Shown here in pieces: positions 27,209-36,509 of a stretch of 64,000 nt of DNA (positions are counted from its first letter, which is position 1; each line of letters starts with the position of its first letter). Location: NCBI GenBank assembly GCA_018831195.1, contig JAHJDP010000065.1:62001-126000 (forward strand). The letters are read 5' to 3'. Source of the DNA: Candidatus Eisenbacteria bacterium (GTDB lineage Bacteria; Eisenbacteria; RBG-16-71-46; CAIMUX01; JAHJDP01). A program made the position numbers and the translations under genes. A model generated the notes under the pieces. That model ran no database searches and was not told where the DNA came from. It saw only the letters and a program-made list of their open reading frames with translations.

Positions 27209-29029
27209 ATGTCTGAAAAGAGTTCCGCACCATTTGGCGGCTCCGCGCCGCTGCACCCCGACCAATGGGATGAGTCCTATTGGAAGGAGAATGTCTTCAA
27301 GGGTCGCCGGATGAATGAATTCACGCCCCGGGCCGTTATTGTGGGGTGTCTCATCGGCATTTTGCTTGTGGCGGTGAATATCTATATGGGGCTCAAGACC
27401 GGCTTTGGCGAGGGCGGTTCGATCATCGCGGCCATCATGGGGCTGATGATCTTCCGCGCCTTCAAGGCCAGATATACCCTGTTGGAAAACAACATCACAC
27501 AGACAGCGGGTTCGGCGGCCGGGTCCATCGGCAATATTGTTAATGTCGTGCCGGCTTTTGTCATCATGGCCGCCGCCGGGACGATACCCGCCCCAATGAC
27601 CTGGTGGCAGATCATGCTCTTCGTTTTTTCCACCTCATTGCTGGGGGTTTTCTTTGCGATTCCCCTGCGGAAGCAAGTTGTCGTTGTGGAGAAGCTCCGT
27701 TTCCCATCAGGGACCGCCTGCGCGGAGATCATGAAAAATCTGCATGACAAGGGCGATCAGGCAAAGCAACACGGCGGCGTGCTGGGGTGCTTCATTTTGG
27801 TGTCGGCACTGGTCAAGTGGCTTCAGGAGGGGGTGCCCCGTGTGCTCAGCGGGATATCCCTGCAGACCGGCGCCTGGATGGGGATCGCATCCGAGCGGCT
27901 GCTGCTCGGCATCGCCTGGGATCCGCTGCTGCTGGGCGCCGGCTTTCTCGTGGGGCCGCGAATCGGGATCTCCATGTTGCTGGGAGCGGTTGTCGCCTGG
28001 CCGGTGCTCGGCCCCATCCTTGTGAATGGCGGTGTGATCGCATTGGCCGAGGATGCTTCAGCCTATCGGACGATCATGGCCTGGACGATGTGGCCCGGGG
28101 TCATGATCATGATATCCGCCGGTCTGACGGCCCTGGTGATGAAGTGGCGCGTGGTTGCAGGCACTTTCCGCTCCATGATGGCGATCGGCGGCGGGGGGGG
28201 TGAATCCCAAATTGAAATGGGTTTCAGACCATGGCTGACCTGGCTGGGGTCGTCCACTTTAATCTGCCTGCTTGTCATGCAGTTCGTCTTCGGCATCCCC
28301 TGGTGGATGACCATCCTTTCGGTGATCCTCTCCTTTATCATGGCCGCTATCGCGGTGCGCTGTATCGGCCAGACAGAGGTGAACCCTGTTTCGGCCTTCG
28401 CCAGCATGAATCAATTGATAGTCGGGGCGATTATGCCGGCCAACATTACAGCCAACCTTACCATGGCCGGAGTCGCCGGCGCCGGCGCCTCCGAAGCCGG
28501 AGATATGATGCAGGATCTGAAAACCGGGTGGCTTGTGGGCGCCACACCGAAGAAACAGGTCTTTGCACAGATTATCGGAGTCTTGGTCGGCTCGGCCGTT
28601 GCCGTTCCCATGCTGCTGCTCATCTTCAGCACCTATGAATTGGGAACAGAGGCGATGCCCGCTCCGGCCGCTTTCCGATTCGCCGCCCTGGCGGAGCTCT
28701 TTGCCAACGGTTTTGGTGCGCTGCCGGGTTACGCGGTGATGGCCATGATCATCGGAGCGGTTTTGGGCATTGGGCTGGGCGTTCTCGAAAGCTCTCCCAA
28801 AACCCGCCGATGGGTGCCGTCGCCCGTCGGAATCGGTGTCGCGATGATTATTCCCTTCAGTTACTCCTTCGCCATTTTTCTGGGAGCGACAATCTATTTT
28901 ATTCTGAAACTGGCAATGCCCGAGAAGATGGAGGAGTACCAGTTTGTCATAGGGGCATCGGGTATCGCCGGGTCGAGTCTCATGGGGATGATCATAGCCT
29001 TTCTTATTTGGCTGGGGATGCCGGGTTAA
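27209..29029 (+). CDS. OPT family oligopeptide transporter
   Basis: 606 residues with about 14 hydrophobic segments. Family features include NIYMGLKTGFGEGGSIIAAI near the N-terminus, LENNITQTAGSAAGSIG, and KLRFPSGTACAEIM. OPT proteins are proton-coupled importers of tri- to oligopeptides or metal-chelate compounds. A G-rich ribosome site (CGGGGGG) precedes the ATG. The next gene, a phosphatase, begins 18 bases later, so the two are probably co-transcribed. The neighbouring S9 and C69 peptidases support peptide as the substrate, though siderophore or metal complex transport cannot be excluded. Confidence 0.92.
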   Translation: MSEKSSAPFGGSAPLHPDQWDESYWKENVFKGRRMNEFTPRAVIVGCLIGILLVAVNIYMGLKTGFGEGGSIIAAIMGLMIFRAFKARYTLLENNITQTAGSAAGSIGNIVNVVPAFVIMAAAGTIPAPMTWWQIMLFVFSTSLLGVFFAIPLRKQVVVVEKLRFPSGTACAEIMKNLHDKGDQAKQHGGVLGCFILVSALVKWLQEGVPRVLSGISLQTGAWMGIASERLLLGIAWDPLLLGAGFLVGPRIGISMLLGAVVAWPVLGPILVNGGVIALAEDASAYRTIMAWTMWPGVMIMISAGLTALVMKWRVVAGTFRSMMAIGGGGGESQIEMGFRPWLTWLGSSTLICLLVMQFVFGIPWWMTILSVILSFIMAAIAVRCIGQTEVNPVSAFASMNQLIVGAIMPANITANLTMAGVAGAGASEAGDMMQDLKTGWLVGATPKKQVFAQIIGVLVGSAVAVPMLLLIFSTYELGTEAMPAPAAFRFAALAELFANGFGALPGYAVMAMIIGAVLGIGLGVLESSPKTRRWVPSPVGIGVAMIIPFSYSFAIFLGATIYFILKLAMPEKMEEYQFVIGASGIAGSSLMGMIIAFLIWLGMPG

Positions 29030-29047
29030 AGAAAAGAGTGATTCAAA

Positions 29048-31063
29048 ATGACTCATCAAGAGTTTTCGCTAACAAGAACGGGCCGGCCGGCATGGGGCTT
29101 CATCTGTCTGATTTTGCTGTTGGTCGGGACGCTTTACGGGAGGTGTGTTGGGCGGGAGGACCTGCCGATAGATCTTTCGGCCCTTGAACAAATCCCAGAG
29201 GTTAGGGTTTCTTCCATCCATAATCTCTTTTCCCGCGAGCAACTCGCCATGGCCGTTCAGGGTGGGGAGACCGGACTCATTATCGATTTTTCGCATGTGC
29301 GGCTTCTGCTCGATGAGACCTCCATCGATCCGGCCAAGATCTATGGTTATGTCCACGCAGGACCTTATCCCTTTGAGGGGGGGGAAACAAAATTTAGTTA
29401 TAAGCGTTTTCGTATATCGACATCGCTGATTGACGGCCGCTGTCTGTTGCCTGTCGGGCAGTTTTTGCTGACGTACAACAGTGAAGATTGGATCACTCGG
29501 GGTCAAATCGTTATCCGCTTTCAGCTCTTTCTCCAAACCGAGGAAAAAGATCGTTTCCTCGGTCTGTATGACATCTTTGCCGCATTCCACCAAACCGCTG
29601 AGGGTTTCGCGGTCGAGCCGTGGCTTTTGGAGGGGCCGTGCGTCAACCTGATCGAAAGCGGGCATCCCGATGAAATTCTTGTGTCCTTTGTGACAAACAG
29701 TCCGGTCGAGGCCGCCGTCCTTCTGAGTGACGGGAGAAGGTTTACCAGCAACCGCGCAAGTGATCATAATGTTAAGCTAACTCGATTGAAGCCGGATACA
29801 AAGTACCAATATCAGGTTAGGATCGGTGATCAATGGACCAAATTCTATTCTTTTAAAACAGCTGCTCCACGGGGCGCTTATCCGGTTGTGTTTGCGCTCT
29901 GCGGCGATAGCCGGTCGGGTCACGGCGGCGGGTCCAGAAATTTCATGGGAGTGAACTACATGACGCTGGAGAAGCTGGCGTCACTAGCCTATCAAAAAAA
30001 TGCAGCCTTCTTTCTCATGGATGGCGACCTTATCACCGGATACACGACGAGTCCCGACGATTTCCGGATGCAGCTCTATGGCTTCAAGCAGGCCATGAGT
30101 GGATTTTGGTGTGAGCGCCCCGTCTATACGGCAATGGGAAACCATGAGGCGCTTTTAAAAACCTATGAGTCGGGTGGGCCCTATCCCCACTCAATCGACC
30201 GCTGGCCTTATGACAAATACAGCGCTGAAGCAGTCTTTGCCGAGAGTTTCCACAATCCGAAAAATGGTCCCGATCCGTCGGATCCCAGGCGCCCAACGTA
30301 CAAGGAGAGCGTTTACTCATTTCAATATGGGGCGGCATTCTTTGTCGTCTTTAACAATAACTATTGGTATGGCGACGAACCGGAACTCTATGGTGGGTCG
30401 CCGGAAGGCTATTTATTTGACGACCAGATGAAGTGGATTGAGCGCGAACTTGAGCAGGCCGAAATCGATCCATCGATTCAATACGTCTTTTTGATGGCGC
30501 AAGAGCCGGTATTTCCCTGCGGGGGACATGTCAATGACGCCATGTGGTACGATGGGTCGAATAATATTCGAGCTTATGTGTACAGCCACGGCCGGCTCGA
30601 ACCTGAGAAAGATGGATTGCTGGAGGTTCGCAACCGTTTCGCCCGGCTCGTCGCGCAGCATCGCAAGGTGGCCGCGGTCTTCTGTTCTGATGAACACTCA
30701 TATTATCGGGTTATCATTGATAATGTAGTGCCGGTCGGAGATCCCTTGCAGGATGACCGGAATGAGGATGGCGTTATTGCCTGGGAGAGTGATGAGCCGG
30801 CATCCCCCTTGAAGGATTTGGGCCATCCGGTCTGGTATCTGACGTGTGGGGGGGGCGGCGCACCGTATTATTCAGAGCAGCCGACTCCTTGGAATCAATA
30901 TTGGAAGTCGCGAGAGGATGGTAAATCGGGATATTACTATTCCTCGCAGGAAAATATCTTCATCGTCGCCGCCTATCAAAACCAGGTTTCGCTGGAGGTC
31001 TATAATCCGTACGGCGAGTTGATTGATTCGATTCCCAATCTTATGACCATAAAGAACCGCTGA
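29048..31063 (+). CDS. exported metallophosphoesterase with FN3-like domain (purple acid phosphatase type)
   Basis: 671 residues. A signal segment lies at about 15-36 (WGFICLILLLVGTLYG). An uncharacterised region follows to about residue 190, then a fibronectin-III-like domain (LVSFVTNSPVEAAVLL, LKPDTKYQYQVRIGDQW), then the phosphoesterase domain from about residue 280. Metal-binding motifs are CGDSRSGH, MDGDLITGY, GNHE and CSDEHSYY. The order FN3 then phosphatase resembles purple acid phosphatases. It probably releases phosphate from organic esters outside the cytoplasm. It follows the OPT gene in the same direction, and its TGA abuts the opposite-strand stop of the dipeptidase in the palindrome TGATCA. 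Confidence 0.85.
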   Translation: MTHQEFSLTRTGRPAWGFICLILLLVGTLYGRCVGREDLPIDLSALEQIPEVRVSSIHNLFSREQLAMAVQGGETGLIIDFSHVRLLLDETSIDPAKIYGYVHAGPYPFEGGETKFSYKRFRISTSLIDGRCLLPVGQFLLTYNSEDWITRGQIVIRFQLFLQTEEKDRFLGLYDIFAAFHQTAEGFAVEPWLLEGPCVNLIESGHPDEILVSFVTNSPVEAAVLLSDGRRFTSNRASDHNVKLTRLKPDTKYQYQVRIGDQWTKFYSFKTAAPRGAYPVVFALCGDSRSGHGGGSRNFMGVNYMTLEKLASLAYQKNAAFFLMDGDLITGYTTSPDDFRMQLYGFKQAMSGFWCERPVYTAMGNHEALLKTYESGGPYPHSIDRWPYDKYSAEAVFAESFHNPKNGPDPSDPRRPTYKESVYSFQYGAAFFVVFNNNYWYGDEPELYGGSPEGYLFDDQMKWIERELEQAEIDPSIQYVFLMAQEPVFPCGGHVNDAMWYDGSNNIRAYVYSHGRLEPEKDGLLEVRNRFARLVAQHRKVAAVFCSDEHSYYRVIIDNVVPVGDPLQDDRNEDGVIAWESDEPASPLKDLGHPVWYLTCGGGGAPYYSEQPTPWNQYWKSREDGKSGYYYSSQENIFIVAAYQNQVSLEVYNPYGELIDSIPNLMTIKNR

Positions 31064-32707
31064 TCAATCGGTCAGCTGCGATTTCGGAACATCGGCGCTG
31101 CGCGGTTTCAGTTTGAATTGACCGGGGCGTTCGCTCAATACACGACGCAGCCATTCCTTGGGATATCCCATCTCTTCAGCCCGGCCCTCTTCGTTTTTTA
31201 CATACCCGTCATTGTACTTTGTCATGAGATTTTCGCCTAATTGGCGCCAGCGGGTGACAACCGCTTCGGCATGCGTCAGTGAATAGTCAGTCAGATACGC
31301 CGTCAGAAGAGCGGGATCGGTCTTCTCGAGCTCGACCGCCGCCTTTTCAACGGCCGGCTGGCGGGAGAGAAAGCCGTTCTCCAATTCCCGTTGCACGGTC
31401 TGGATATCCTGAATCATGTAGGAAAATTTCAAACAGGCGAAATTCGAAACAAAGTTAAAGACCCACCACGGCGCATCCCAAGAAAACGACTTGTAATCAC
31501 CGATTGTGAATGAGTGCGGCACCTGGTCGATTCCGCAATAGAGCGGCATATAGCAGGTCATGTAGGTGTCATCCAATCCATACCAGTAGATACCGCCGAT
31601 CGGGTCGGGCAACCATGAACGGGATTGTGAGATGAACGAAAAGCCGGTCTGTTGTGTCGAAATGGAACGTTCCCACGCATACTCCTGTTCATCCACACTC
31701 CAGGAAAGAGGACGCCAGCGTTTCGGGCACGCATAGGGACCGGCGTCGATTCCCTTCGTCATGTCGTACGGAGTGCCCTCGTAATGGTCGCGCATCAGCT
31801 CGATGACATCTCTGAGGGAGATTTTTTTATCCGGATGAATCCAGAGGGGATAGGGTTCGGCGCCCTCGACGCCCCTGTGGTAATCGGCCGAAAAAGACTG
31901 GGAGGGCGCGGCGCGACGGAATAGGGACCAAACCCGGGCGCTGCAGTATCGTTTGTTTTCCGGCGTGGCGGGATCATAAGCGTCGCAGAAACTGAACGGC
32001 CGGCCTGACTGAGGATCGTAATAACCCATCTCAACGGCAAACGATATAACATTCTTCGAATAGTGGCAGTTTTCAGGATCATCAATGGGAAACTCACTGA
32101 TCCGGGCCTTGTTGGCATGGGCTGAAATCGTCCCATCCGGGAGCCGGAGGGCGACCCAATGCGCACCCCTTCCGCCCTCCCCGGGCCCGATGATTTCAAG
32201 GATCCATGCTTCTTGCTTGTCGGCGATTGAGATCGATTCTCCCGTCGATCGGTAGCCGAATTCGGCGACAAGATCAGCGATCACATCAATGGCCTCTCTT
32301 GCCGTCCTGGCGCGCTGGAGAGCCAGAGACATCAAGTCCCAGTAGTTGAACAAGCCTTGGGGATTTTGGAGTTCCATGCGGCCGTCAAAGGTCGTTTCGC
32401 CGATGGCGAGTTGATGCTCATTCATCAGATCGACCACGGCATAAGTATGGGGAACCTGCGGAATTGCACCCCGGAGTGCTCCTTCCCAATCGCTGATTTC
32501 CAAAGAATCCCCTTCCTCGTAATCGGCGGCGGGTGTGTAACCGAGATGAGGAAGGAAGCGCCCATCGCATGTATAGGTGATCATCACCGACCCGTCTTCA
32601 GAGGCGCCCTTTGTTACGAGCAGGCTCGAACAGGCCATGAGTGGCGAAGCCAGAGCGGCAAGAACGAAAAAGACCGGAAAAACGATGAGAAGATCTTGGC
32701 GTTTCAT
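31064..32707 (-). CDS. exported C69-family dipeptidase
   Basis: 547 residues from the ATG at 32707, chosen because GAGGTGG lies just upstream; an in-frame longer start (32782) has no ribosome site. The signal peptide ends at MACSSLLVTKGAS, so Cys26 would be exposed as the N-terminal nucleophile expected of peptidase family C69 (PepD-type Ntn hydrolases). DGSVMITYTCDG and YAVVDLMNEHQLAIGETTF are further family features. The same sequence could be read as a lipobox, but the Cys-Ser-Ser start is the known catalytic arrangement. It would hydrolyse dipeptides in the periplasm and complements the S9 peptidase and the OPT importer. Confidence 0.88.
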   Translation of the reverse strand: MKRQDLLIVFPVFFVLAALASPLMACSSLLVTKGASEDGSVMITYTCDGRFLPHLGYTPAADYEEGDSLEISDWEGALRGAIPQVPHTYAVVDLMNEHQLAIGETTFDGRMELQNPQGLFNYWDLMSLALQRARTAREAIDVIADLVAEFGYRSTGESISIADKQEAWILEIIGPGEGGRGAHWVALRLPDGTISAHANKARISEFPIDDPENCHYSKNVISFAVEMGYYDPQSGRPFSFCDAYDPATPENKRYCSARVWSLFRRAAPSQSFSADYHRGVEGAEPYPLWIHPDKKISLRDVIELMRDHYEGTPYDMTKGIDAGPYACPKRWRPLSWSVDEQEYAWERSISTQQTGFSFISQSRSWLPDPIGGIYWYGLDDTYMTCYMPLYCGIDQVPHSFTIGDYKSFSWDAPWWVFNFVSNFACLKFSYMIQDIQTVQRELENGFLSRQPAVEKAAVELEKTDPALLTAYLTDYSLTHAEAVVTRWRQLGENLMTKYNDGYVKNEEGRAEEMGYPKEWLRRVLSERPGQFKLKPRSADVPKSQLTD

Positions 32708-33051
32708 GAATCCACCTCGCACCGGCTCCCGCCGGGAATGGGACTGATTCCGAGTCATTCTGTGTCTTATCCCATCGGACACGATCTTATGTTAGCGGAT
32801 AAATACAGCGCTGTCCCGCACCGGGAGGCGCCCCGTTGTCTGGATGCTTGAAAGAATGAAAACATAGGCCGCTTCGGATGATTTCGCGTTGTGCCTGATG
32901 AGGTCCATAGATAGAATATCAGTGGAGACTTGAGAAGCGCGTATACTCATATAAAGAAGTAAAGATTACCAGGCAGGGACGTCCAACAGACTGTTGCAGA
33001 ATGCGTTTCGGCCTGTCATCAAAAAGGGCACTCTCTCGCTGGGGGAAAGCT
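32708..33051. other. 344-base divergent region before the redox operon
   Basis: The region separates the minus-strand dipeptidase from the plus-strand redox operon. It includes a perfect 10-base palindrome ACAGCGCTGT at 32805-32814 and a -10-like TATACT at 32942-32947 without a good -35 box. An in-frame ATG at 33001 for the next gene has no ribosome site. No other gene was recognised. Confidence 0.4.
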
Positions 33052-33585
33052 GTGACTGCAGAAAATTGCCGGCATGCTTGGGAGATTATCAATCTCCGCA
33101 ATGGTTATCTTGTGACCGAAGGATGCACTCATTGCGGCCGCCGGGCGAATTTCTTTACGCTCGAAGATCGCAATCATATGGACAGCTACGTTGAAGGGAA
33201 ACATATCTGGGGATTCTTGGGGAGCAGCCAGGCTGTCAAGTTTGATTTCAAGTGCACATTGTGCGGCAAGGAGATCAAATTAGATAAGGTAATGGCTTTG
33301 ATGGCCTGTCTTGATTGCAAGGAAGATTGTCTCGCGCCGAAGAAGGGCCGGGAAAAGTCGGGGGATGAAGATTCCTGGGTCTATCTTGCGCTTTGCCCCG
33401 ATCCTGGGCATGAGAACGAAGAATGTATTGGTTCTGAAGAAATCAAGGCGCTCAATAGTTACTTTAACAGCCGTATAAAAACGCCCGGGAAACGGATCAC
33501 AATCATACCCTGTCTTTACCGCGGCAAGATTGACACCTGTCAAGGTGAGATCATCGCCGACGTCGGTATGAAGGATCTATTTTAG
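33052..33585 (+). CDS. zinc-ribbon-like protein of unknown function
   Basis: About 177 residues from GTG 33052, preferred because GGGGGAAAG lies directly upstream; the alternative ATG is at 33001. The sequence has paired cysteines typical of zinc ribbons: CTHCG and CTLCG, then CLDCKEDC further on. No catalytic motif, membrane segment or signal peptide is visible. I do not recognise the family. It opens a same-strand run leading into DRTGG, NuoE-, NuoF-, NuoG-, NfnAB- and HydS-like genes, so it may be regulatory or an Fe/Zn-binding accessory of that system. Function is otherwise unknown. Confidence 0.6.
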   Translation: MTAENCRHAWEIINLRNGYLVTEGCTHCGRRANFFTLEDRNHMDSYVEGKHIWGFLGSSQAVKFDFKCTLCGKEIKLDKVMALMACLDCKEDCLAPKKGREKSGDEDSWVYLALCPDPGHENEECIGSEEIKALNSYFNSRIKTPGKRITIIPCLYRGKIDTCQGEIIADVGMKDLF

Positions 33586-33634
33586 GGTTATTAATTGCAA
33601 GTGTAGAACCTCAAGCAAGGGAGAGGATAGAACG

Positions 33635-33964
33635 ATGAAGATCTCTGAAGCCGCGGAGAAACTTAATCTTACACTTCTGGGTTCCCTTTTTGATAAGGAA
33701 ATCGAAGGAGTCTATATTTCGGATATGGTCAGTGATATCGTTGCCGGCGCACCGGCAAACAGCCTTCTGTTGACCATTCAGACTCACAAGAACCTGATTG
33801 CCACGGCGAATCTGGTCGATGTGGGCTGCATTATTTATGTTCGCGATAAAAAACCTTTGGAGGATGTCATTAAACTGGCGGAGAGAGCGAAAATCAGTCT
33901 GTTCTCTACCGAGTTGGATGCCTGGGGCATGGCGAAAAAGCTGAGCGCCATAGGCATCATGTAG
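33635..33964 (+). CDS. DRTGG-domain protein 1
   Basis: A 109-residue soluble protein resembling the stand-alone DRTGG domain (EGVYISDMVSDIVAGAPANS, LLLTIQTHKNLIATA-LVD, IIYVRDKKP, ISLFSTELDAWGMAKKL). DRTGG domains occur next to CBS domains, in phosphotransacetylase-related proteins, and as short proteins beside bifurcating hydrogenase genes. Their ligand is unknown, and a regulatory role is inferred from context. A second, related copy lies at 41366, on the far side of the NuoE-Nfn genes. The ribosome site GGGAGAGGA lies 10 bases before the ATG. Confidence 0.75.
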   Translation: MKISEAAEKLNLTLLGSLFDKEIEGVYISDMVSDIVAGAPANSLLLTIQTHKNLIATANLVDVGCIIYVRDKKPLEDVIKLAERAKISLFSTELDAWGMAKKLSAIGIM

Positions 33965-34060
33965 GAAGCGAAGTAATGACATCATTATGGGCCGCACACA
34001 CGGGATTCATCATAGCTGAATAACAGGGCAAAATTTCAATTTGAATGGATGGGAGGTTTT

Positions 34061-34525
34061 ATGGCGGGTTCCACCTCACGATCAACTGCGCCCATTCTGG
34101 AAAAGTATGCGCCGCAACGAGAATACCTCATTCCCATCCTTCAGGATGTTCAAGCCGCCGAAGGTTATCTCTCTCCCGCGTCAATCAGAGAAATCTCACG
34201 CCGTCTGCGCATAACCGAAAATGATATTTATGGGGTCGCCACATTCTATTCACATTTTCGATTTGTTCCTCCCGGAGAACATTCAATTCACGTTTGTATG
34301 GGAACGGCCTGCCATGTGCGCGGAGGGCAGCCGATCGGCAATATGCTGGAAAGAATGCTTGGCATCAGGCAAGGGCAAACGACGCCGGACGGAAAATTTG
34401 AGCTGCATCATGTCAATTGCCTGGGGTGCTGCGCCATAGCCCCGGTCATCAAAATTGATGAGACGATCCATGGCAAAATGTCGGTTCTTAAAGTCGGGAA
34501 GGTGATGGATGAGATCAAAAAATAA
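34061..34525 (+). CDS. NuoE/HydC-like [2Fe-2S] subunit of an NADH-linked flavoprotein
   Basis: 154 residues from ATG 34061, set by GGGAGG at 34051-34056. The thioredoxin-like ferredoxin domain has the four expected ligands: Cys79 and Cys84 (CMGTACHVRGG) and Cys120 and Cys124 (NCLGCCAIAP). The N-terminal helical part includes EYLIPILQDVQAAEGYL, usual for the family. It passes electrons to or from the NuoF/HydB-like FMN subunit, whose gene overlaps its last 17 bases. The same protein type occurs in complex I and in bifurcating HydABC and Stn-type complexes; membrane complex I genes are absent here. Confidence 0.93.
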   Translation: MAGSTSRSTAPILEKYAPQREYLIPILQDVQAAEGYLSPASIREISRRLRITENDIYGVATFYSHFRFVPPGEHSIHVCMGTACHVRGGQPIGNMLERMLGIRQGQTTPDGKFELHHVNCLGCCAIAPVIKIDETIHGKMSVLKVGKVMDEIKK

Positions 34526-36455
34526 GCCTGTGCCGTCACGGAAAAACGGCGGAGGAGCGCTTCATCGTTTTCATCGTGTGAATGATCTTGAAAAACGCCG
34601 GGAAGCGGCGATCAAAGCCAAAGCGGCTATCAAGCGCACCATCCTGATCTGCGGCGGCACAGGATGTCTCAGCAATGGGGCCGAGGGAGTGGCGCAAGCA
34701 TTCCGTGATGAGCTAAAGAAGCGGAAAATCGATATGAAGGTCGAGCTCGCTGTCAAGACAACGGGTTGCCAGGGTTTCTGTGAACGCGGCCCACTCGTTG
34801 TTTTTCAGCCCGGCGATTTGATGTACGAACGCGTTACCGCAGAGGCGGTTCCGCTTATTGTACAAAATACGGTGGTTGACGGCGAGGTTGTCAAGAGATT
34901 CATTCATCGCGACCTTAAAACGAAGGAGTATATCCCCAAATTTACCGATATCCCTTTCTATGCAAGGCAGACACGAATCGTCCTCAGGAATATCGGCACC
35001 ATCGATCCCAGATCTCTCGATGACTATTTATCCGTCGGCGGTTTCAAGGGTCTGATAAAAGCTTTGAGTATGAAGCCCATGGAGATCATCGATACAATCG
35101 AGGCAAGTGGGTTGAGGGGGCGGGGCGGCGGAGGGTTCCCGACAGGAAAGAAGTGGCGGGTTTGTGCAGGGATGAAGAGCGATAAACGGTATCTTGTCGC
35201 GAATGGAGATGAGGGTGATCCGGGCGCCTTTATGGACGGCTACCTCATGGAAGGGGATCCATTCAACGTCATCGAAGGGATGTTGATTGCCGCCTATGCC
35301 ATCGGGGCCGATGAAGGGTTTATGTACGTCAGGTTGGAATACCCGGTCGCTTTGAAGAGCCTGCAAAACGCGCTCGATATATGCTATGACGTCGGCCTCC
35401 TGGGCGAGGATATTCTGGGCAGCGGTTTTAATTTCAATGTTAAGATTTGCCGCGGCGGCGGGGCTTTTGTCTGCGGCGAGGAAACGGCGCTGATGACTTC
35501 GATCGAAGGGGGGCGGGGGATGCCTCGCAGCCGGCCTCCGTTCCCGGCGGAAAAAGGACTCTGGGGAAAGCCGACGATCATCAACAATGTTGAGACTCTA
35601 GGAACTCTGGCTCCCATTATCGAAAAGGGCGCCGATTGGTTTTCAAGTTTCGGCACGGAGACAAGCAAAGGCACGAAAGCCTTCTCGTTGGTCGGCAAAG
35701 TCAATAATACCGGTCTTATTGAAGTGCCGATGGGTATGACCCTGAGAGAAATCGTTGAAGAGATCGGCGGTGGAGCGCCGGGCAATAAAGAGGTGAAGGC
35801 GGTTCAGACCGGGGGGCCTTCCGGCGGTACGATCCCCGCCAGAATGATGGATATCCCGGTGGATTACGAATCATTGAAAAGCGTGGGATCGATTATGGGT
35901 TCCGGCGGCCTCATTGTAATAGATACCGACACCTGTGTTGTTGATCTGGCAAAATTCTTTCTGAATTTCACAATGTCTGAATCTTGTGGGAAATGCGTTC
36001 CGTGCAGGGTTGGGACACGGCACCTGCATAGCGTGCTGACCAAGATCACCAAAGGAGAAGGGAAACCGGAAGATCTCGAGAAAATCGCCACTCTCGGCCG
36101 GGTGATTCAGGGAGGGGCTTTGTGCGGACTCGGGAATACAGCACCGAATCCAGCCTTGTCAACTTTGAAATATTTTGAAGAAGAGTACTTGGCCCACACG
36201 CGGGATCACCGCTGTCCAGCCGCTGTGTGCCAGGATCTCGTTCAGTTTCGCATTCTTCCCGAAAAATGCACCGGCTGTATGTCCTGTGTCCGGGTTTGTC
36301 CAACAGGGGCGATTACTGGACCGAGATCGCAGCCGCACAACATTGATGAAAGCAAATGTATAAAATGTCGAGCTTGCTATGAGATCTGCCGGTTCGATGC
36401 GGTGGCCGGAGACGCCATCGTCATCACCTCCGACACATCTGGCAATGGAAGATGA
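34509..36455 (+). CDS. NuoF/HydB-like NADH-binding FMN subunit with extra Fe-S domains
   Basis: 648 residues. An N-terminal [2Fe-2S] thioredoxin-like domain has Cys48, Cys53, Cys87 and Cys91. The NuoF core follows with the NADH/FMN site (GLRGRGGGGFPTGKKW at 201-216, then ANGDEGDPGA). The SLBB region and a 4Fe-4S site (SCGKCVPCRVGTRHL) come next. The C-terminus adds a two-cluster ferredoxin (CTGCMSCVRVCP and CIKCRACYEICR). This layout is that of HydB/HndC subunits of electron-bifurcating enzymes rather than of complex I NuoF. It would oxidise or reduce NAD(H). The reading frame overlaps the NuoE-like gene, indicating tight coupling. Confidence 0.93.
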   Translation: MRSKNKPVPSRKNGGGALHRFHRVNDLEKRREAAIKAKAAIKRTILICGGTGCLSNGAEGVAQAFRDELKKRKIDMKVELAVKTTGCQGFCERGPLVVFQPGDLMYERVTAEAVPLIVQNTVVDGEVVKRFIHRDLKTKEYIPKFTDIPFYARQTRIVLRNIGTIDPRSLDDYLSVGGFKGLIKALSMKPMEIIDTIEASGLRGRGGGGFPTGKKWRVCAGMKSDKRYLVANGDEGDPGAFMDGYLMEGDPFNVIEGMLIAAYAIGADEGFMYVRLEYPVALKSLQNALDICYDVGLLGEDILGSGFNFNVKICRGGGAFVCGEETALMTSIEGGRGMPRSRPPFPAEKGLWGKPTIINNVETLGTLAPIIEKGADWFSSFGTETSKGTKAFSLVGKVNNTGLIEVPMGMTLREIVEEIGGGAPGNKEVKAVQTGGPSGGTIPARMMDIPVDYESLKSVGSIMGSGGLIVIDTDTCVVDLAKFFLNFTMSESCGKCVPCRVGTRHLHSVLTKITKGEGKPEDLEKIATLGRVIQGGALCGLGNTAPNPALSTLKYFEEEYLAHTRDHRCPAAVCQDLVQFRILPEKCTGCMSCVRVCPTGAITGPRSQPHNIDESKCIKCRACYEICRFDAVAGDAIVITSDTSGNGR

Positions 36456-36509
36456 TATCGGCCATGCCTTTTAGCCTGCTAACCCCCCTTCCATCTTTGG
36501 AGAGGTGAT

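Noticed and set aside
32710-32782. Longer N-terminus of the C69 dipeptidase
   Set aside because: The extra 25 residues lie before a good signal peptide and have no ribosome site; the ATG at 32707 follows GAGGTGG.
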